Shown: piece by piece, positions 5,989 to 10,543 of the stretch | Numbering within the stretch: the stretch's first letter is position 1 | Layout of the letters: each line of letters starts with the position of its first letter | DNA from: Candidatus Coatesiibacteriota bacterium | Lineage (GTDB): Bacteria; RBG-13-66-14 | Direction: 5' to 3' | Assembly: GCA_014728185.1 (NCBI GenBank) | Contig: WJMB01000044.1 | Location: 1 to 10,543, forward strand | Length of the DNA stretch: 10,543 nucleotides | Notes under the pieces: generated by a model | Database searches by the model: none | What the model saw: the letters and a program-made list of their open reading frames with translations, nothing else | Told to the model about the DNA's origin: nothing | Program-made: the position numbers and the translations under genes

Positions 5989-6052
5989 AGGCCGGTCCTA
6001 TCGGGTTGCACAATTCCTTGCCGGTATATCGCTTTCGGCGGCTCTCCAGATC

Positions 6053-6065
6053 CAGGTGATAATCC
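6053..6065 (-). repeat. GGATTATCACCTG repeat, minus-strand copy
   Basis: This is the exact 13-base partner of 5540-5552. On the plus strand the neighbouring GTGATAATCCC (6056-6066) is also an 11-base direct repeat of 5904-5914. Confidence 0.4.
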
Positions 6066-6177
6066 CCGCCCTGGTACATCTTCAGGTGTTTTTTTCTTGT
6101 TGTTCGATGATTCCGCCCGCCACCAGTGACCCTTCCGTCCCGTGGCGGCCCTGCGGTCGTATCCAAAGGCAGGCACG

Positions 6178-6573
6178 ATGTCACCGCGCTATTTCGACCA
6201 TCCGCCCCAGCGCTGGGGCGCCGAGCCCCCCTTCCCCCTCATCGACGTCGTCGAGCTCGAGGACGGCTACCTGGTCCTGGTCGAGCTGGCCGGGGTCGAT
6301 CCGACCGCCGTGCGGGTCACCGTGGACCAGCGCCGCCTGGTCATCGCCGGTGCGCGGGAGCCCGAGCTGCCCGCCGGTTCGCGCAAGCTGCTGCGGATGG
6401 AGCTGACCTACGGACCCTTCCGGCGCAGCCTACAGCTTCCCCTTGATATCGACGCCGTTGGTATCAGTGCGCGCTGGCTCAACGGCATGCTCCACGTACA
6501 CGTGCCCCGGCAGGCCTACCGAGGCTCCGTCGAGGTGGAGACCGATGAGGATCGAGGATCGTCGGACCGGTAA
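6178..6573 (+). CDS. Small heat-shock protein, Hsp20/alpha-crystallin family
   Basis: This 131-residue ATP-independent chaperone would bind unfolding proteins in the cytoplasm and keep them soluble. The alpha-crystallin domain spans about 20-111. It opens with PLIDVVELEDGYLVLVELAG (20-39) and contains a DPTAVRVTVDQRRLVIAGAR core (41-60). It closes with the family hallmark ARWLNGMLHVHVPR (98-111), equivalent to the usual A-x-x-x-NG-x-L. A Val-Glu-Val in the short C-terminal tail (118-120) may be the I/V-x-I/V motif that docks into neighbouring subunits. The N-terminal arm is short, about 19 residues. The ATG at 6178 is chosen because it follows an AAAGGCAGG stretch; a GTG at 6142 would add 12 residues that do not look like the family. 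lon starts 76 bases downstream with no terminator between. I found no CIRCE element or good heat-shock sigma promoter upstream. Confidence 0.93.
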   Translation: MSPRYFDHPPQRWGAEPPFPLIDVVELEDGYLVLVELAGVDPTAVRVTVDQRRLVIAGAREPELPAGSRKLLRMELTYGPFRRSLQLPLDIDAVGISARWLNGMLHVHVPRQAYRGSVEVETDEDRGSSDR

Positions 6574-6649
6574 CCGGCCAACCGAGGACTGAGCGGCCTT
6601 CGCCGTCCGAAAAAACCAACGAGTCCCTCAGAGCGAGTCTGGAGTGTCG

Positions 6650-9079
6650 ATGACCCCGGAGAACAACGACGACAACGGCATTACTGAAAACAACCGACCC
6701 CGGCCGGACCTGCCGCCGCTGGAGGAGGGCTCGCAGCGCGTCTTGCCCCTGCTGCCTCTACGCGGCATGGTCAGCTATCCCCAGATGCTGTTGCCCCTCA
6801 ACGTCGAGGGTGAGCGTGACACGACCCTGGTCGACAGGGTGATGTTCGGCGACCGCCTGTTGGCGCTGTTCACCCGCCGTCCCGCCGAGAATGAGACCGA
6901 GGAGGACGACGCCGACGAGGCGCCCCTGACCGGTGGAGACCTCCACCCCGTCGGCACCCTGGGCGTGGTGCTCAAGATGCTGCGCATGCCCGACGGCTCG
7001 ATGCGGCTGATGATCCAGGGCCTGCAGCGGGTGCGCCTGGAGGAGTTCATCGCCGACGGCGAGTACCCCCGGGTGCGGGTGAGTCCCCTGGAGGAGAGCG
7101 AGCCGGACACGGTGCGCGTCAAGGCGCTGCGCGGCAGCCTGACCGACATCTTCAGCCGGGTCGTCGAGCTCTCCAACCGCGACGAGGACCTGCTGGTCGC
7201 GGCGCTGAACATCGAGGAGAACTCCCGCCTGGCCGACTTCATCGCCGCCAACCTCAACCTGGAGCTGGAGGACCGTCTGCGGGTGCTGGCCACCGCCGAC
7301 GTCCAGCAGCGCCTGGAGCTGGTGACCAAGCTGGCCGGCCGCGAGCTCGAGGTGCTCAAGATCGGCCAGTCGATCCAGAACGAGATCTCCGAGGGGATGA
7401 ACCGCGCCCAACGCGAGTACTACCTGCGCCAGCAGCTCGAGGCCATCCGCCGGGAACTGGGCGAGAGCGAGCAGCCCTCGGTGGAGCTCGACGAGCTGGC
7501 CGAACGGATGAAGGAGAAAAAATGGCCTGAGTCGACGGCGGAAAAGGCCCAACGGGAGCTCAAGCGGTTGCGCCAGATGAACCCGGGTTCGGCTGAGTAC
7601 GTCGTGGCCCACACCTATCTCAATTGGCTGCTGGACCTGCCCTGGGGTCATTGCTCCACGGACCGCCTGGAGATCGAGAGCGCCCGGCGCATCCTCGAGG
7701 AGGATCACTACGGTCTGGCCGAGATCAAGGACCGCATCCTCGAGTTCCTGGCGGTGCGCAAGCTGGCCCCGCAGAGCCGGGGACCGATCCTGTGTTTCGT
7801 CGGACCGCCGGGGACGGGCAAGACTTCCATCGGGCGCAGTATCGCCCGGGCCCTGGGCCGGGAGTTCACCCGGGCGTCGCTGGGCGGCGTCCACGACGAG
7901 GCCGAGATTCGCGGCCACCGGCGCACCTACGTCGGCGCCCTGCCCGGGCGCATCCTCCAGGGGCTCAAGACCGCCGGAACCTCCAACCCTGTCTTCATGC
8001 TCGACGAGGTCGACAAGCTGGCCAGCGACTTCCGCGGCGACCCCAGCTCGGCGCTGCTCGAGGTGCTGGACCCCGAGCAGAACGACACCTTCCGCGACAA
8101 CTATGTCGAGGAGCCCTACGACCTGTCCCGGGTCTTCTTCATCACCACGGCCAACACCACGGCCACGGTGCCCCGACCCCTGCTGGACCGCATGGAGGTC
8201 ATCGAGTTCGACGGCTACACTCGCGAGGAGAAGGCCCAGATCGCCAAGCGCTACCTCTTCCCCCGACGCCGCGAGGCCAACGGACTGACCAAGAAGCAGC
8301 TCTTCCTGCCGATCCGCACCCTGCGGGCCGTCACCGACGGCTACACCCGCGAAGCCGGGGTGCGCAATCTCGAGCGGGCCATCGGCACCGTCTGTCGCAA
8401 GGTGGCCCGCAAGGTGGCCGCCGGCGAGGTCGAGGAACGCGTCGTCGTCGAGCCCGCCGAGCTCGACGAATACCTGGGCGCGCCCCGCGTCAAGCTGCGT
8501 CGGCGGCGGCGGCGCGATTGCGTGGGCCTGGCCACGGGGCTGGTCTGGACCCCCGTCGGCGGCGAGATCGTCTTCGTCGAGGTGGCCGCCATGCCCGGCA
8601 AGGGCGGGCTGATCCTCACCGGCCAGCTCGGCGAGGTGATGAAGGAGAGCGGACGAATCGCCCTGTCCTACGTCCGCGCCCACGCCAAAGCCCTGGGCGT
8701 CGACCCCGACGCTCTCAGCGATGTCGACGTGCACATCCACGTCCCCGCCGGCGCCGTGCCCAAGGAAGGACCCTCGGCCGGAGTGACGCTGACCACGGCC
8801 CTGGTGAGCCTGTTCACCGATCGCCCGGTGCGCAACGAGGTCGGCATGACCGGCGAGCTCTCCCTGCGCGGCGAGGTGCTGCCCGTGGGCGGGTTGAAGT
8901 CCAAGCTGCTGGCGGCCCGCCGCGCCGGACTGCGCGAGGTGATCCTGCCGGCACGCAACCGTCCCGAGGTGGAGGAGGCCTTCTCCGATGGGGAAGGTCC
9001 CGAGCTGGACCTCGATCTGCACTACGTCGAGCGGGTCACCGAGGCTTTGAAAATCGCCCTGGAGGACGACGGGGATTGA
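6650..9079 (+). CDS. lon: ATP-dependent protease Lon (LonA type)
   Basis: This is a full-length 809-residue LonA, a soluble hexameric AAA+ protease that unfolds and degrades damaged and regulatory proteins. The substrate-binding LON domain begins at LPLLPLRGMVSYPQMLLPL (32-50) and carries an acidic insert near 84-95 (ENETEEDDADEA). A coiled-coil segment includes REYYLRQQLEAIRRELGE. The AAA+ module has Walker A GPPGTGKT (385-392, Lys391), Walker B VFMLDEVDKL (448-457, Asp452-Glu453), a TTAN sensor and an LLDRME arginine-finger region. The C-terminal protease has the catalytic dyad, Ser709 in GPSAG and Lys752 in GGLKSKL. Their 43-residue spacing equals E. coli Ser679 to Lys722. The ATG at 6650 is preferred because GGAG lies 5 bases upstream; a GTG at 6644 overlaps that site. 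It follows hsp20 in the same direction, as a likely co-transcribed hold-or-degrade pair. I see no clear terminator after it. Confidence 0.97.
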   Translation: MTPENNDDNGITENNRPRPDLPPLEEGSQRVLPLLPLRGMVSYPQMLLPLNVEGERDTTLVDRVMFGDRLLALFTRRPAENETEEDDADEAPLTGGDLHPVGTLGVVLKMLRMPDGSMRLMIQGLQRVRLEEFIADGEYPRVRVSPLEESEPDTVRVKALRGSLTDIFSRVVELSNRDEDLLVAALNIEENSRLADFIAANLNLELEDRLRVLATADVQQRLELVTKLAGRELEVLKIGQSIQNEISEGMNRAQREYYLRQQLEAIRRELGESEQPSVELDELAERMKEKKWPESTAEKAQRELKRLRQMNPGSAEYVVAHTYLNWLLDLPWGHCSTDRLEIESARRILEEDHYGLAEIKDRILEFLAVRKLAPQSRGPILCFVGPPGTGKTSIGRSIARALGREFTRASLGGVHDEAEIRGHRRTYVGALPGRILQGLKTAGTSNPVFMLDEVDKLASDFRGDPSSALLEVLDPEQNDTFRDNYVEEPYDLSRVFFITTANTTATVPRPLLDRMEVIEFDGYTREEKAQIAKRYLFPRRREANGLTKKQLFLPIRTLRAVTDGYTREAGVRNLERAIGTVCRKVARKVAAGEVEERVVVEPAELDEYLGAPRVKLRRRRRRDCVGLATGLVWTPVGGEIVFVEVAAMPGKGGLILTGQLGEVMKESGRIALSYVRAHAKALGVDPDALSDVDVHIHVPAGAVPKEGPSAGVTLTTALVSLFTDRPVRNEVGMTGELSLRGEVLPVGGLKSKLLAARRAGLREVILPARNRPEVEEAFSDGEGPELDLDLHYVERVTEALKIALEDDGD

Positions 9080-9170
9080 TCGACAAAACCGCAGCGACAC
9101 CCTTCTATCGATGACCAGTGTTTTGCCGGTGTGCAATTAACCGTCGCCAAGCCCCACCATGGAGGTTGGG

Positions 9171-9938
9171 ATGACTATCCGCCGCGTCCTGAGCCTCGTA
9201 CTCGTCGTTTCCCTGGCGCTGCTGACCGCTTGCAGCTACAACTACTACCATTTCGAGGACTTCCAGGCTTCGCCCAAACACACCTACCCGGTGGTCGAGC
9301 GCGGCCTGCTGGTCGAGCCTCTGGCGCTGGAGAGCCTGGGCGGTCGGGAGGGCGACGCCGAGGAGCTGCGCGAGGTGGCCGACTACGTCGGTCGGGCCGT
9401 GGCCGCCTATCTGGTCGAGACGGGGCTGTTCAACGTCGCCCACGTCGCCGTCGACGCCCCGGAGGATTTCAACCCCGAGTACCGCCTGGGCGGATCCATC
9501 GACTCGCTGCTGCTCGAGGGGCGCATCGACGGGGTCTGGGTGGTGCTGGCCGTGGCCGGGATGGCCGCCGCCGCCGTCGGCGAGATCGCCTGCCTCTGGG
9601 AGATCGGCTCCCAGGCTCTCGCCGGGGGTTGCAATTCCCTGTTCTCCACGATTCCGGCCTGGGCCTGGTGGAGCTTCGGCGGCGGCGCAGCCGGGCTGAC
9701 CGGTGGCATCCTCGGCGGCATCGCCACCAGCCGCACCCGCTGCGAGGCCGCGCTGACGCTCAGCCTGTCCCGCGGCGGCGAGGTTCTGCACCGCGGCGCC
9801 TATTCCGGGAGCTACGAGGAGGGCGGCGAGCTCAGCCCAAGCTTCGTCACCCAGCAGACGCTCAACCTGCTCCTCAACGACTTCGCCGCCGAGACCGCCG
9901 ACGAGCTGCGCGAGCTGGACGCGGACAAGCAGGACTAA
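9171..9938 (+). CDS. Lipoprotein of unknown function with a hydrophobic central hairpin
   Basis: I do not recognise this 255-residue protein. It starts with a classic lipoprotein signal peptide: RR at 4-5, a hydrophobic core and the lipobox LLTAC with Cys21. An alpha/beta-looking stretch follows (about 38-118: VERGLLVEPLALESLGG, then an ADYVGRAVAAYLVETGLFNV helix, then YRLGGSIDSLLLEG). Two hydrophobic segments come next (about 122-145 and 163-186). The second is a glycine zipper (GGGAAGLTGGILGG, 170-183). A final beta-rich part (192-215) and an acidic helix end the chain. The halves on either side resemble auxiliary lipoproteins whose beta domain (ALTLSLSRGGEVLHRGAYSG) is interrupted by a membrane hairpin. 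Extra cysteines at 141, 154 and 191 could form disulfides. The ATG at 9171 has GGAGG at 9161-9165; an upstream ATG at 9159 overlaps that site. It lies 91 bases after lon and could be co-transcribed. Confidence 0.85.
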   Translation: MTIRRVLSLVLVVSLALLTACSYNYYHFEDFQASPKHTYPVVERGLLVEPLALESLGGREGDAEELREVADYVGRAVAAYLVETGLFNVAHVAVDAPEDFNPEYRLGGSIDSLLLEGRIDGVWVVLAVAGMAAAAVGEIACLWEIGSQALAGGCNSLFSTIPAWAWWSFGGGAAGLTGGILGGIATSRTRCEAALTLSLSRGGEVLHRGAYSGSYEEGGELSPSFVTQQTLNLLLNDFAAETADELRELDADKQD

Positions 9939-9979
9939 ACTACACCATGTCTCAATCACCGTGCCGACGGGGGCCGGAC

Positions 9980-10008
9980 TTGCCAAGACGCGCCGGTTGG
10001 CCTATATT
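9980..10008 (+). promoter_or_regulatory. Sigma70-type promoter for the iron-sulfur protein gene
   Basis: TTGCCA (9980-9985) and TATATT (10003-10008) are spaced by 17 bp, each one mismatch from consensus. Transcription should start near 10015, leaving a leader of about 60 bases with AAAGGGG at 10057-10063 as the ribosome binding site. The position, 42 bases after the lipoprotein stop, suggests a new transcription unit. Confidence 0.65.
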
Positions 10009-10073
10009 CAACCGCGCAATCCCCCGCAAGCCCATCCGGTTTGTCGACATTACATTAAAGGGGCCATACCGCC

Positions 10074-10543
10074 ATGGCAGAGACCCAGACCCGCGATCTG
10101 TCCAAGATCCGCCGCGTCCTCGACAAGATTTTCGATATGAAGGAGCCCCCCGTGGCCCGCACAAGGCTGCTCTCCACGGGGATGGAGATCTACAACCGCC
10201 TGCACAACGAGGGCCGCGACCTCTCCTCGGACAAGGGCTGCATCGGCTGCGGCAACTGTGTGGACTCCTGTCCCGTGCTGCGCCGCGAACCCGAGCGCCT
10301 CGAGCGCACCGCCCAGCGCACCTCGATGGCCCTGGAGTCCATCGTCGGCGAGGACTGCGAGCAGTGCTACTCCTGCGCCCTGGCCTGCCCCCAGACCGAC
10401 CTGGACATCAAGCAGTACATCGTCGACAAGCGGGTCACCGAGACCCTGCCCAAAAGTAAGACCCTCAACCAGCTCGACCGCTACTTCGCCGCCCTGGTGG
10501 GGCTGATCTTCGGCCTGCTGCTGGGCATCCTGATCGCCTGGTA
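10074..10543 (+). CDS. Membrane-anchored double [4Fe-4S] electron-transfer protein (partial)
   Basis: The frame is open from the ATG at 10074 to the window edge (156 complete codons) and has no stop. It has two ferredoxin-type cluster motifs: CIGCGNCVDSCP (Cys56, 59, 62, 66) and CEQCYSCALACP (Cys95, 98, 101, 105). Each is a full C-x2-C-x2-C-x3-CP, so two [4Fe-4S] clusters are expected. The 28-residue gap between motifs and the helical surroundings match the HdrC/GlpC/SdhB-like arrangement rather than a small bacterial ferredoxin. A charged linker leads into a hydrophobic helix (about 138-156, AALVGLIFGLLLGILIAW), which should anchor it in the membrane. It probably passes electrons between a soluble redox enzyme and a membrane quinone or cytochrome partner. 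That partner may be encoded just beyond the window or fused downstream. AAAGGGG precedes the start by 10 bases. Confidence 0.85.
   Translation, partial: MAETQTRDLSKIRRVLDKIFDMKEPPVARTRLLSTGMEIYNRLHNEGRDLSSDKGCIGCGNCVDSCPVLRREPERLERTAQRTSMALESIVGEDCEQCYSCALACPQTDLDIKQYIVDKRVTETLPKSKTLNQLDRYFAALVGLIFGLLLGILIAW

Larger units (their letters stand above)
4607..6177. other. Gene-less 1.57-kb gap with low GC and diverged repeats
   Basis: This gap separates divergent recF and hsp20. Positions 4740-4940 keep a high GC content. From about 4981 to 6120 hand counting gives 553 G+C in 1140 bases (about 48%), with a low of 18 in 60 at 5641-5700. Stops break every frame. The longest open frames (under about 140 codons, often with non-ATG starts) lack ribosome binding sites, family motifs and the G/C-ending codons of the neighbours. 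I see no tRNA T-arm, RNase P, tmRNA or SRP RNA core sequence, transposase motif or clear terminal inverted repeats. What it does hold is a diverged inverted repeat (5287-5320 and 5956-5988), a GTGATAATCC repeat family, a three-copy tandem repeat (5753-5785) with two hairpins after it, and a weak 4-bp hairpin plus seven T near 6070-6095. It may be decayed acquired DNA or an unknown RNA locus. Confidence 0.6.

Noticed and set aside
4981..6120. Search for tRNA, RNase P RNA, tmRNA, SRP RNA or an insertion sequence in the low-GC gap
   Set aside because: I found no T-arm GGTTCRANNCC, no conserved cores of these RNAs, no DDE-type motif and no terminal inverted repeats with target duplications.
5847..6176. 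109-codon minus-strand frame containing DCNLLIVRV, echoed by DCNLLIIHV read from the plus strand near 5287
   Set aside because: The shared peptide is just the inverted DNA repeat read in the same phase. The frame around the plus copy is broken at once by stops, and no start signal is seen.
7624..9114. 496-codon plus-strand frame inside lon
   Set aside because: It is an out-of-frame reading of lon, full of Arg, Pro and Gly, with no domain signature.
6758..9136. 792-codon minus-strand open frame across lon
   Set aside because: It is antisense to an unmistakable Lon protease and has a repetitive Gln/Gly/Leu/His-rich translation typical of antisense frames in GC-rich genes.

Overview
The window comes from a GC-rich bacterial chromosome. 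Its genes run at roughly 70% GC and favour G or C at third codon positions. A lipoprotein signal peptide points to a cell envelope that uses lipobox sorting. A membrane-anchored double [4Fe-4S] protein, a CRP/FNR-type regulator and a lone carbamate kinase would fit an anaerobic or facultative lifestyle. I cannot name the organism. The gene mix and the position of recF outside any dnaA-dnaN cluster would suit an uncultured, deep-branching Gram-negative lineage, but that is inference.

Left part (1-3511). The window opens with the last 28 codons of an unidentified gene and a strong intrinsic terminator. A CRP/FNR-family regulator follows (346-1032), then a small GNAT acetyltransferase (1210-1665). 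The acetyltransferase converges on a class I SAM methyltransferase on the minus strand (1662-2414), and their stop codons overlap in one CTAG. The methyltransferase is divergent from arcC, a carbamate kinase (2531-3463). arcC has a near-consensus sigma70 promoter and, unusually, a terminator-like hairpin between that promoter and its ribosome binding site. arcC then converges on recF, with a strong hairpin between them.

Middle part (3512-6177). recF lies on the minus strand and has a plausible promoter placed so that the mRNA would start at the ATG. Upstream of it is a gap of about 1.57 kb with no convincing gene. GC falls to about 48% by hand count over 4981-6120. The gap holds diverged inverted repeats, a three-copy 11-bp tandem repeat and small hairpins. 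It looks like decayed or repeat-derived DNA, or an uncharacterised structured RNA region.

Right part (6178-10543). On the plus strand are a small heat-shock protein (Hsp20) and the ATP-dependent protease Lon, a natural proteostasis pair. Next is a lipoprotein with a hydrophobic, glycine-rich hairpin in its middle. Then a well-formed sigma70 promoter leads into a membrane iron-sulfur protein that is cut by the window end.

Apart from the possible hsp20-lon-lipoprotein run, most genes look like single transcription units with their own signals. I found no tRNA, rRNA, CRISPR array, intact insertion sequence or complete defence system. The points most worth a second look are the arcC leader attenuator, the repeat-bearing gene-less gap, the possibly leaderless recF and the unusual lipoprotein.
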